Shown one piece after another: positions 25,701 through 33,695 of a DNA stretch of 64,000 bases. The number at the start of each line of letters is the position of its first letter. Positions within the stretch are counted from its first letter, which is position 1. The stretch spans positions 22,807 to 86,806 of the forward strand of contig NZ_VAUO01000013.1 of NCBI RefSeq assembly GCF_005796105.1, given 5' to 3'. A program made the position numbers and the translations under genes. The notes under the pieces are model-generated. The model was not told the DNA's origin, did not search any database, and worked only from the letters and a program-made list of their open reading frames with translations. This DNA is from Pseudomonas mosselii (GTDB lineage Bacteria; Pseudomonadota; Gammaproteobacteria; Pseudomonadales; Pseudomonadaceae).

Positions 25701-26048
25701 GCTGCCGTCGGGCCAGCGGATGCGATGGCGCATGGCCTGCTCGACCGGTTCGCCGTTGACCACCGCCTGGAACGCCTGGCGGGTCCGCGCGCGGTCCTCT
25801 TCTGGCAATAGCTCCAGGTAGTCCACGTCGCTGGGCAGCGGCTTGTGCGGGTCGAAGCCAAATAGCGCCTGGGTTCCCCGTGACCAGCTGACCCTACCGG
25901 TATCGATGTCCCACAGCCAGGCGCCCAGATGCGCACCATTGAGCGCGGCGAGCAACTGCGGGGCATTCTGCCAGGCCTGTTCCGACTCCTGAGGATCGAC
26001 CGCTGGGATACGCGGCAGACGCGGAAAGCGGTTTGCTGATTTGGGCAT
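22752..26048 (-). CDS. PAS(x5)-GGDEF-EAL cyclic-di-GMP protein
   Basis: A 1098-residue cytoplasmic sensor and c-di-GMP enzyme. Five PAS/PAC repeats fill about residues 30-655, each ending in a D-I-T- or D-T-T-type linker (EISRQ, VDTTER, LDITDQ, RDITQQ). The GGDEF domain (about 665-825) keeps RLGGDEF and an upstream RLED that fits the inhibitory site. The EAL domain (about 835-1085) reads EVLLRW instead of EALLRW, but keeps NISPRQF, EITEG, DDFGTGYSS, LKID and AEGVE, so phosphodiesterase activity is plausible. No membrane segment is seen. Start 26048 gives MPKSANRFPRLP; the upstream extension is not domain-like. The ligand of the PAS domains is unknown. Confidence 0.93.
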   Translation of the reverse strand: MPKSANRFPRLPRIPAVDPQESEQAWQNAPQLLAALNGAHLGAWLWDIDTGRVSWSRGTQALFGFDPHKPLPSDVDYLELLPEEDRARTRQAFQAVVNGEPVEQAMRHRIRWPDGSMHWLEINGSLTFDAHGRRQMIGVIREISRQRERETALINSEKRFATLFHLSPNAILLTRRHDGLIIEVNQHFEDTFGWPGSYVVDKTSIELGLWVNPEQRRHVLEATRAGNGPLIMEVQFRASSGRVHDGILCTQGIELEGVTYLISTFVDTTERKRAEQALKDSQERLDLALDSAQLGTWDWHIPSGMLYGSARAAQLHGLDPIPFHESFDAFFEGVPEHERDAMRHAYRSLREGPAGNYQITYRVELENGGSRYIESRARLYRDEQGNPLRMAGTLLDITDQVEREQRLSASEEKFASLFQVSPDPICVTHQDSGQFIEINPAFSQTFGWSPEQVLGRTAEELGLWVESSARAQRIERVIRDQALSNVAVGVNHRNGTPLTCVISSRLITVDNQPCSVTTLRDITQQQRAEAALKASEEKFAKAFHSSPDAITITERQSGRYLEVNDGFSRLTGYSASEVVGQTVYDLGIWADSKQRTALLNELREQGRVHHREMLGRNKRGDILTVEVSVEPISLNETDCLLLTARDVSLLKNAQAQIRHLAYHDPLTNLPNRALLMDRLSQQIALLKRHNLRGALLFLDLDHFKHINDSLGHPVGDTVLKIITARLEASVRLEDTVARLGGDEFVVLLSGLEGSRELVESKVRELADTLRELLAEPMSLDGQRLQVTPSIGVALIPDHGTTPADLLKRADIALYRAKDSGRNTTELFHTTMQKAASERLRMESDLRLALARGELALHFQPQVDARENRIVGAEVLLRWQHPQLGQQPPGQFIQVLEESGLILEVGSWILDEACNACARLLADGLIDVDDFSLCVNISPRQFRQNDFVERVLRSLDDYRLPRRLLTLEITEGIVIQNLEDTINKMRELKRFGVSFAMDDFGTGYSSLTYLKRLPVDALKIDQTFVRDAPIDPNDAEIVRAIVAMARSLDLAVIAEGVELTEQLEFLEKLGCHLYQGYLHSRPLPLQEFRQMLMETPADF

Positions 26049-26157
26049 CTGTACCAGACCTTTGGCGGATGACGCGTCCCTGGCTTTGTGCGAAAGGCCG
26101 GCGTTGAACGGCCATTTGGCACAAATCCTCGTAGTTGAATGCCGTACTGACGAACGC

Positions 26158-27036
26158 TCAGGTAGACCCTGCATGGCTATCGAGCAGAGCCATGAAGGCC
26201 CTGGCCGCGTTCGATAGCGTGCGCTCGGTATGCAGAATGTAGCCTAGCTGGCGCGACAGCTGTATGCCGGGCAAGGCGATGGGCGCCACCTGTTCATCCA
26301 GCATAGTACGTGGCAGCACACTCCACGCCAGGCCTATGGAGACCATCATCTTGATGGTCTCCAGGTAGTTGGTACTCATGGCGATGTTGGGCGTCAGGCC
26401 TTGGCTTTCGAATAGGCGCTGGACGATGTGGTGGGTGAAGGTGTTACCGCCGGGAAAAACCGCCGGATGGCGCGCCACGTCCGCCAGGTTGACGTGCCCG
26501 TTGCTCGCCAGTGGATGCTCGGGGGCGGCGACGAAATCCAGGGCGTCTTCCCACACTGCGGTGGCCTTGATCAGATGGTGAGGTTCCGGCGCCAGGGTAA
26601 TAACGGCAATTTCTGCGCGGCCATGCAGGATTTCGTCGTAGGCGGCTTCTGAATCCAGGAACTGAATATCCAGCGCCACGGCCGGGTATTGGCGGGTGAA
26701 CGCCCGGAGTACGGGAGGCAGGCGGTGCAGGCCGATGTGGTGACTGGTGGCCAGGGTCAGTCTACCGCTCACCTCTCCAGTCAGATTGGTCAGTGCGCGG
26801 CGGGTATCATCGAGCACATTGAGAATCTGGTACGCGCGTGGCAGCAGGGCTCGACCGGCCTCAGTCAGGGTCACTTCACGGCCCAGGCGATCGAACAGGC
26901 GAACGTCCAGTTGCTGCTCAAGGCCGGCGATGCGTTTACTGATGGCCGGTTGGGTCAGGTGCAGGCGCTCCCCGGCACCGGAAAAGCTGCCGGTCTCGGC
27001 GATGGCGATAAAAGCACTCAGGTTGGCCAGGTCCAT
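26158..27036 (-). CDS. LysR-family transcriptional regulator
   Basis: A 292-residue LysR regulator with an N-terminal winged HTH (residues 1-60: FIAIAETGSFSGAGERLHLTQPAISKRIAGLE) and a periplasmic-binding-like effector domain (about 88-290). It is divergent from leuC with 130 bp between the starts, and a LysR-type dyad lies in that gap. A role in controlling leuCD or a leucine-related pathway is likely but inferred; the effector could be an intermediate such as 2-isopropylmalate. Confidence 0.9.
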   Translation of the reverse strand: MDLANLSAFIAIAETGSFSGAGERLHLTQPAISKRIAGLEQQLDVRLFDRLGREVTLTEAGRALLPRAYQILNVLDDTRRALTNLTGEVSGRLTLATSHHIGLHRLPPVLRAFTRQYPAVALDIQFLDSEAAYDEILHGRAEIAVITLAPEPHHLIKATAVWEDALDFVAAPEHPLASNGHVNLADVARHPAVFPGGNTFTHHIVQRLFESQGLTPNIAMSTNYLETIKMMVSIGLAWSVLPRTMLDEQVAPIALPGIQLSRQLGYILHTERTLSNAARAFMALLDSHAGST

Positions 27037-27080
27037 GGTTCGAATTCCTGATGGTTATGCAAAGCATGAAAATTATGAAT

Positions 27081-27093
27081 TTGAGTTATTCAA
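27081..27093. promoter_or_regulatory. LysR-type T-N11-A box upstream of leuC
   Basis: TTGAGTTATTCAA has dyad symmetry (TTGA/TCAA) and matches the T-N11-A pattern bound by LysR proteins. It lies 45 bases upstream of the regulator start and 73 bases before the leuC ATG. Confidence 0.65.
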
Positions 27094-27166
27094 TCTATCG
27101 CCATAGCATCGTCCGTACAAGCCAAGGGGTCTTTGGCATAGAAAGACGCTGATGAGGAACAGTCTG

Positions 27167-28600
27167 ATGGCTGGCAAAACGCTCTACGACAAACTCTGGG
27201 ATGCTCACGAGGTCAAGCGCCGCGACGACGGCTCCTCGTTGATCTACATCGACCGCCATATCATCCACGAGGTCACCTCGCCCCAGGCCTTCGAGGGCCT
27301 GCGCCTGGCCAACCGTAAGCCGTGGCGCATCGATACCAACATCGCCACCCCCGACCACAACGTACCGACCACGCCAGAGCGCAAGGGCGGCATCGAGGCC
27401 ATCGTCGACCAGGTATCGCGCCTGCAAGTGCAGACCCTCGATGAGAACTGTGACGAATACGGCATCGTCGAATTCAAGATGAATGACGAGCGCCAGGGTA
27501 TCGTTCACGTCATCAGCCCTGAGCAGGGTGCTACCTTGCCGGGCATGACCGTGGTCTGTGGCGACTCGCACACCTCTACCCACGGCGCCTTCGGTGCGCT
27601 GGCCCACGGCATTGGCACCTCCGAGGTCGAGCACGTGCTCGCGACCCAGTGCCTGGTCGCCAAGAAAATGAAGAACATGTTGGTACGCGTCGAGGGCAGC
27701 TTGTCCGCCGGCGTCACCGCCAAAGACATCGTGCTCGCCGTGATCGGCAAGATCGGCACCGCTGGCGGCAACGGCCATGCCATGGAATTCGCTGGTAGCG
27801 CGATCCGCGAGCTGTCGATGGAAGGCCGCATGACCATCTGCAACATGTCCATCGAAGCCGGCGCCCGTGTGGGGCTGGTGGCAACCGATGCGACCACCGT
27901 TGCCTATGTCCAAGGCCGCCCCTATGCGCCGAAGGGCGAGCAGTGGGCGCGTGCGGTCGAGTCGTGGAAAGACCTGGTGTCCGACCCAGACGCTGTGTTC
28001 GATACCGTGGTCGAGCTGGACGCTGCGCAGATCAAACCGCAAGTCAGCTGGGGCACGTCGCCTGAAATGGTGCTGGCCGTTGACCAGCGCGTGCCGGATC
28101 CGGCTGCCGAGGCTGACCTGATCAAGCGTGGCTCGATCGAGCGCGCCTTGAAGTACATGGGCTTGAGTGCCAACCAGGCGATTACCGATATCCGTCTGGA
28201 TCGCGTGTTCATTGGTTCGTGCACCAACTCGCGGATCGAAGACCTGCGTGCCGCCGCCGAGATCGCCAAGGGGCGCAAGGTGGCCGCCAGCGTCAAGCAA
28301 GCCATCGTCGTGCCGGGCTCGGGCTTGGTCAAGGCGCAGGCCGAGCGTGAAGGCCTGGACAAGATCTTCCTCGAAGCCGGCTTCGAATGGCGTGAGCCTG
28401 GTTGCTCCATGTGCCTGGCCATGAACCCGGATCGCCTGGAGAGCGGAGAGCACTGCGCCTCGACCTCCAACCGCAACTTCGAAGGCCGTCAAGGCGCCGG
28501 TGGTCGTACCCATCTGGTCAGCCCGGCCATGGCTGCGGCTGCCGCCGTGACCGGCCACTTCATCGATGTCCGCGAGTTGATCCAAGGGAGCGCAGCATGA
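27167..28600 (+). CDS. leuC: 3-isopropylmalate dehydratase large subunit (LeuC)
   Basis: With LeuD it isomerises 2- to 3-isopropylmalate in leucine synthesis, using a [4Fe-4S] cluster. The 477-residue aconitase-family protein has the cluster cysteines in GSCTNSR (about 347) and PGCSMC (about 407-410). ATG 27167 gives MAGKTLYDKLWDAH; an ATG 15 bases upstream overlaps the GAGGAA ribosome site and is less likely. The stop overlaps leuD by 4 bases (ATGA). Confidence 0.97.
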   Translation: MAGKTLYDKLWDAHEVKRRDDGSSLIYIDRHIIHEVTSPQAFEGLRLANRKPWRIDTNIATPDHNVPTTPERKGGIEAIVDQVSRLQVQTLDENCDEYGIVEFKMNDERQGIVHVISPEQGATLPGMTVVCGDSHTSTHGAFGALAHGIGTSEVEHVLATQCLVAKKMKNMLVRVEGSLSAGVTAKDIVLAVIGKIGTAGGNGHAMEFAGSAIRELSMEGRMTICNMSIEAGARVGLVATDATTVAYVQGRPYAPKGEQWARAVESWKDLVSDPDAVFDTVVELDAAQIKPQVSWGTSPEMVLAVDQRVPDPAAEADLIKRGSIERALKYMGLSANQAITDIRLDRVFIGSCTNSRIEDLRAAAEIAKGRKVAASVKQAIVVPGSGLVKAQAEREGLDKIFLEAGFEWREPGCSMCLAMNPDRLESGEHCASTSNRNFEGRQGAGGRTHLVSPAMAAAAAVTGHFIDVRELIQGSAA

Positions 28601-29241
28601 AAGCCTTCACCCAGCACATCGGCCTGGTCGCCCCGTTGGATCGTGCCAACGTCGACACCGACCAGATCATCCCCAAGCAATTTTTGAAGTCGATCAAGCG
28701 TACCGGTTTCGGTCCGAATCTGTTCGACGAGTGGCGCTACCTTGACGTTGGCCAGCCTTACCAGGACAACAGCAAGCGCCCATTGAACGAAGAGTTCGTG
28801 CTCAACCACGCGCGTTATCAAGGCGCCAGCGTGTTGCTGGCCCGCGAGAACTTCGGCTGCGGTTCGAGCCGCGAGCACGCCCCGTGGGCGCTGGACGAAT
28901 ACGGCTTCCGTAGCGTGATCGCGCCGAGCTTCGCCGACATCTTCTTCAACAACAGCTTCAAGAACGGCCTGCTGCCGATCATCCTCGATGCCGCCGAGGT
29001 GGACGAGTTGTTCAAGCAAGTCGAGGCCAACCCAGGCTACCAGCTGACCATCGACCTCGAAGCCCAGGCGGTGACCCGTCCGGACGGTAAGGTGCTGAAG
29101 TTCGAGATCGACGCCTTCCGCAAGCACTGCCTGCTCAACGGCTTGGACGATATCGGCCTGACCCTGCAAGACAGCGACGCGATCAAGGCGTTCGAGGGCA
29201 AGCACCGCGCCAGCCAGCCGTGGCTGTTCCGTGATGCCTGA
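28597..29241 (+). CDS. leuD: 3-isopropylmalate dehydratase small subunit (LeuD)
   Basis: Swivel-domain subunit of isopropylmalate isomerase, 214 residues. Motifs are RANVDTDQIIPKQFLK near residue 17 and GCGSSREHAPWAL (about 87-99), followed by FADIFFNNSFKNGLLPI. The ATG overlaps the leuC stop as ATGA, so the two are translationally coupled. A REP element follows the gene. Confidence 0.97.
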   Translation: MKAFTQHIGLVAPLDRANVDTDQIIPKQFLKSIKRTGFGPNLFDEWRYLDVGQPYQDNSKRPLNEEFVLNHARYQGASVLLARENFGCGSSREHAPWALDEYGFRSVIAPSFADIFFNNSFKNGLLPIILDAAEVDELFKQVEANPGYQLTIDLEAQAVTRPDGKVLKFEIDAFRKHCLLNGLDDIGLTLQDSDAIKAFEGKHRASQPWLFRDA

Positions 29242-29259
29242 AGTCTGTAGATGATTGTT

Positions 29260-29295
29260 CCGGCCTCTTTGCGGGCTTGCCCGTGAAGGGGCCGG
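29260..29295. repeat. REP element between leuD and the methyltransferase gene
   Basis: A 36-bp sequence with ends CCGGCCTCTTTGCGGGC and GCCCGTGAAGGGGCCGG forms an imperfect palindrome. This is the classic putida REP form. As RNA it can fold and may stabilise the leuCD message. Confidence 0.9.
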
Positions 29296-29327
29296 ACTGG
29301 CTAGCAACTTTTTAAAGGATTGACCCC

Positions 29328-30092
29328 ATGACCCGCACTACCCACACCGATGTGGTCCAGCGCCAGTTCGGCGAACAGGCCAGTGCCTACCTCAGCAGCG
29401 CCGTGCACGCCGAGGGCCGTGAGTTCGCCCTGTTGCAGGACGCGCTGGCCGAGCAGCGCGAGGCCCGCGTGCTGGACCTGGGCTGTGGTGCTGGCCATGT
29501 GAGTTTCCACGTCGCCCCGCTGGTCGCTGAAGTGGTGGCCTACGACCTGTCGCAATCGATGCTGGATGTGGTAGCCGCTGCGGCAAATGCGCGCGGCCTG
29601 GCCAATATCCGTACCGAGCACGGTGCCGCAGAGCGCTTGCCATTCGACGAGGGGACTTTCGACTTCGTCTTCAGCCGCTATTCGGCGCACCATTGGAGCG
29701 ATTTGGGCCTTGCCCTGCGTGAGGTGCGCCGGGTGCTCAAGCCTGGCGGGGTGGCTGCGTTCATCGACGTGATGTCGCCGGGCAGCCCACTGCTCGACAC
29801 CTATTTGCAGAGCGTCGAGGTGCTGCGCGACACCAGCCATGTGCGCGACTATAGCGCCGCCGAATGGCAGCGCCAGGTCAGCGAAGCTGGCCTGCACGTG
29901 CGCAGCCACACCCGTCAGCGCCTGCGCCTTGAATGGAACTCCTGGGTGGCGCGTATGCGCACGCCAGAGCCGCTGTGCGTGGCCATTCGCCAGTTGCAGC
30001 AAGCCATGGGCGAGGAAGTACGGCAGTATTACCAGATCGAAGCCGACGGCTCGTTCAGCACCGATGTGCTGGTGTTGTGGGCTGAGCGTTGA
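29328..30092 (+). CDS. class I SAM-dependent methyltransferase
   Basis: A 254-residue UbiE/BioC-like methyltransferase. The SAM site VLDLGCGAGHVSFHVAP lies at about residues 47-63, AYDLSQSML follows (about 70), then FDFVFSRYSAHHWSD and the post-motif LREVRRVLKPGGV. It sits between leuD and leuB, an arrangement seen in pseudomonads, but no leucine-pathway methylation is known. A small-molecule acceptor is more likely than nucleic acid. Acceptor unknown. Confidence 0.9.
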   Translation: MTRTTHTDVVQRQFGEQASAYLSSAVHAEGREFALLQDALAEQREARVLDLGCGAGHVSFHVAPLVAEVVAYDLSQSMLDVVAAAANARGLANIRTEHGAAERLPFDEGTFDFVFSRYSAHHWSDLGLALREVRRVLKPGGVAAFIDVMSPGSPLLDTYLQSVEVLRDTSHVRDYSAAEWQRQVSEAGLHVRSHTRQRLRLEWNSWVARMRTPEPLCVAIRQLQQAMGEEVRQYYQIEADGSFSTDVLVLWAER

Positions 30093-30099
30093 TTGTTTA

Positions 30100-30124
30100 C
30101 GGCGTGGCGCAACCTGCCACGCCG
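30100..30124 (+). other. 9-bp hairpin upstream of leuB
   Basis: CGGCGTGGC (30100-30108) and GCCACGCCG (30116-30124) form a perfect stem 21 bases before the leuB ATG. No U-run follows, so termination is doubtful; it could shield the leuB transcript end. Confidence 0.5.
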
Positions 30125-30145
30125 CTTGAATGAATAGAGGAAAGC

Positions 30146-31228
<1,083 letters not shown>

Positions 31229-31292
31229 TCTCTCTGGCCCGCTACCAAAAACTCCCGGTAGCGGCCCACTTTTTAGTAAAGGTGTAGTTGCG

Positions 31293-32405
31293 ATGAAACG
31301 TGTAGGTCTGATCGGTTGGCGTGGAATGGTCGGTTCCGTGCTCATGCAGCGTATGCTCGAAGAGCAGGACTTCGACCTGATCGAGCCGGTGTTCTTCACC
31401 ACCTCCAACGTGGGTGGCCAGGGTCCGAACGTGGGCAAGGACATTGCGCCGCTCAAGGATGCCTACAACATTGAAGAGCTAAAGACCCTCGACGTCATTC
31501 TGACCTGCCAGGGCGGCGACTACACCAATGAAGTCTTCCCCAAGCTGCGCGAAGCCGGCTGGCAGGGCTACTGGATCGACGCTGCCTCGTCGCTGCGCAT
31601 GCAGGATGACGCGGTCATCGTGCTCGACCCTGTCAACCGCAAGGTCATCGATCAGCAGCTCGACGCCGGTACCAAGAACTACATCGGCGGCAACTGCACC
31701 GTCAGCCTGATGCTGATGGGCCTGGGTGGCTTGTTCGAAGCGGGTCTGGTGGAGTGGATGAGCGCCATGACCTACCAGGCGGCCTCCGGTGCCGGTGCGC
31801 AGAACATGCGTGAGCTGATCAAGCAGATGGGCGCGACCCACGCCGCGGTGGCTGACGATCTGGCCAACCCGGCCAGCGCCATCCTCGACATCGATCGCAA
31901 GGTGGCCGAAACCATGCGTGGCGAGGCGTTCCCAACCGAGAACTTTGGTGTTCCACTGGCCGGTAGCCTGATCCCGTGGATCGACAAAGAACTGCCGAAC
32001 GGCCAGAGCCGCGAAGAGTGGAAGGCCCAGGCCGAGACCAACAAGATTCTTGGCCGCTTCAAGAGCCCGATCCCGGTGGATGGTATCTGCGTGCGCATCG
32101 GTGCCATGCGTTGCCACAGCCAGGCCCTGACCATCAAGCTGAACAAGGATGTACCGCTGGCCGATATCGAGGGGCTGATCAGCCAGCACAACCCTTGGGT
32201 CAAGCTGGTGCCGAACCAGCGTGAAATCAGTATGCAGGAACTGACCCCGACCAAGGTGACCGGTACGCTGAATATCCCGGTTGGCCGTCTGCGTAAGCTG
32301 AACATGGGGTCGCAGTACCTGGGTGCCTTCACCGTGGGCGACCAGTTGCTGTGGGGCGCTGCCGAGCCGCTGCGTCGGATGCTGCGGATCCTGCTGGAGC
32401 GTTGA
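31293..32405 (+). CDS. asd: aspartate-semialdehyde dehydrogenase (Asd)
   Basis: NADPH-dependent reduction of aspartyl phosphate, leading to lysine/diaminopimelate, threonine and methionine. The 370-residue protein has the nucleotide loop GWRGMVGSVLMQRM, the catalytic cysteine in GGNCTVSLML (about 135) and the glutamine in TYQAASGAGA (about 162). Length and motifs match the Gram-negative long form. A strong terminator follows. Confidence 0.97.
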   Translation: MKRVGLIGWRGMVGSVLMQRMLEEQDFDLIEPVFFTTSNVGGQGPNVGKDIAPLKDAYNIEELKTLDVILTCQGGDYTNEVFPKLREAGWQGYWIDAASSLRMQDDAVIVLDPVNRKVIDQQLDAGTKNYIGGNCTVSLMLMGLGGLFEAGLVEWMSAMTYQAASGAGAQNMRELIKQMGATHAAVADDLANPASAILDIDRKVAETMRGEAFPTENFGVPLAGSLIPWIDKELPNGQSREEWKAQAETNKILGRFKSPIPVDGICVRIGAMRCHSQALTIKLNKDVPLADIEGLISQHNPWVKLVPNQREISMQELTPTKVTGTLNIPVGRLRKLNMGSQYLGAFTVGDQLLWGAAEPLRRMLRILLER

Positions 32406-32434
32406 TTGCGCAGGTTCAAGCATTGATGCGAGAA

Positions 32435-32468
32435 AACCCGTGCCTTTAAAGAGGTACGGGTTTTTTAT
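32435..32468 (+). terminator. terminator of asd
   Basis: AACCCGTGCC (32435-32444) pairs with GGTACGGGTT (32453-32462) with one mismatch-type pair, followed by a run of T. The A-run to the left could also serve minus-strand transcripts. Confidence 0.88.
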
Positions 32469-32618
32469 TGGGCGGGGTTTTGTGTTCGTTTGGCGTGCAA
32501 GGAACGCATCCAGGCCGCTGAGCGAATACAATCGTTACCCAACCCTATCCCCCTCCCCACATTCCAAGTAAAGTGCCGCACCCCGCCGCAAGCCCCCTGT
32601 AGCAGAAGGAGCCATCCC

Positions 32619-33623
32619 ATGACCTCAGCACTCGACATCGCCGTAGTAGGCGCCACTGGCAGCGTAGGTGAAACCCTGGTGCAGATTCTTGAGGAACTGT
32701 CGTTCCCGGTCGCCACCTTGCACCTGCTGGCAAGCATGGAGTCGGCGGGCAGTAGCGTCATGTTCGCGGGCAAGAAACTCAAGGTTCGCGAAGTGGACAG
32801 CTTCGATTTCAGCCAGGTGAAGCTGGTGTTCTTCGCCGCCAGTGCAGCCGTCAGCCGCAGCTTCGCGCCTAAGGCGCACGAAGCTGGCTGTACCGTCATT
32901 GACCTGTCTGGCGCCCTGGAAAACGCAATCGCACTGGTCCCGGAAGCCAACGGCCAGCGCATCGCCGAACTGCCCCAGCCTGCGCTGATCACCAGCCCCT
33001 GTGCAGGCGCTGTGGCCCTGGCCGTGGCTTTGGCGCCGCTCAAGGGGCTGGTGCAGATCGAGCGTTTGCAGGTCAATGCCTGTCTGGCGGTGTCGGCCCA
33101 AGGTCGCGAGGGCGTTAGCGAGCTCGCTCGCCAGACCGCCGAGCTGCTCAACGCGCGCCCGCTTGAGCCGCGCTTTTTCGACCGCCAGATGGCTTTCAAC
33201 CTGCTGGCACAGGTCGGCGCCGCCGACGAGCAGGGACATACGCTGGTCGAACAACGTCTGGTGGGCGAGTTGCGACAGCTGCTGGAGATGCCGCAATTGA
33301 AGATTTCCGTGACCTGTATTCAAGTACCGGTGTTTTTCGGCGATAGCTTCAGTGTGGCGTTGCAGAGCACTTGCCCGGTCGACTTGCAGGCCGTCAATGA
33401 CGCTCTGGACGGCGCTGATAGCATCGAACGGGTCGAGCCGGGTGATTATCCGACGCCTGTAGGGGACGCAGTGGGTCAGGACGTGGTCTATGTTGGTCGT
33501 GTACGACGTGGTATCGACGAGGCTGAACAGCTCAACCTCTGGCTGACCACCGACAATGTGCGCAAGGGGGCGGCGCTCAACGCCGTGCAGGTGGCGCAAT
33601 TGTTGATAAAACACATGGCGTAA
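32619..33623 (+). CDS. usg: Asd-like protein Usg-1
   Basis: A 334-residue paralog of aspartate-semialdehyde dehydrogenase found beside asd, fimV and truA in gamma-proteobacteria. The N-terminal dinucleotide fold is present (VVGATGSVGETLVQILEE). A cysteine remains in ITSPCAG, but the usual NC context and the downstream Gln of TYQAASGAG are lost (here NACLAVSAQGREG). It is therefore unlikely to be a second Asd. ATG 32619 begins MTSALDIAVVG after an AGAAGGAG ribosome site. Its function is unknown. Confidence 0.88.
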   Translation: MTSALDIAVVGATGSVGETLVQILEELSFPVATLHLLASMESAGSSVMFAGKKLKVREVDSFDFSQVKLVFFAASAAVSRSFAPKAHEAGCTVIDLSGALENAIALVPEANGQRIAELPQPALITSPCAGAVALAVALAPLKGLVQIERLQVNACLAVSAQGREGVSELARQTAELLNARPLEPRFFDRQMAFNLLAQVGAADEQGHTLVEQRLVGELRQLLEMPQLKISVTCIQVPVFFGDSFSVALQSTCPVDLQAVNDALDGADSIERVEPGDYPTPVGDAVGQDVVYVGRVRRGIDEAEQLNLWLTTDNVRKGAALNAVQVAQLLIKHMA

Positions 33624-33695
33624 AAGATACTGGCCAGCAATTTTGTCCTACACCGCAACAGGGTTTTTGGGACGATTCATACAAGGGAAGAGTTC

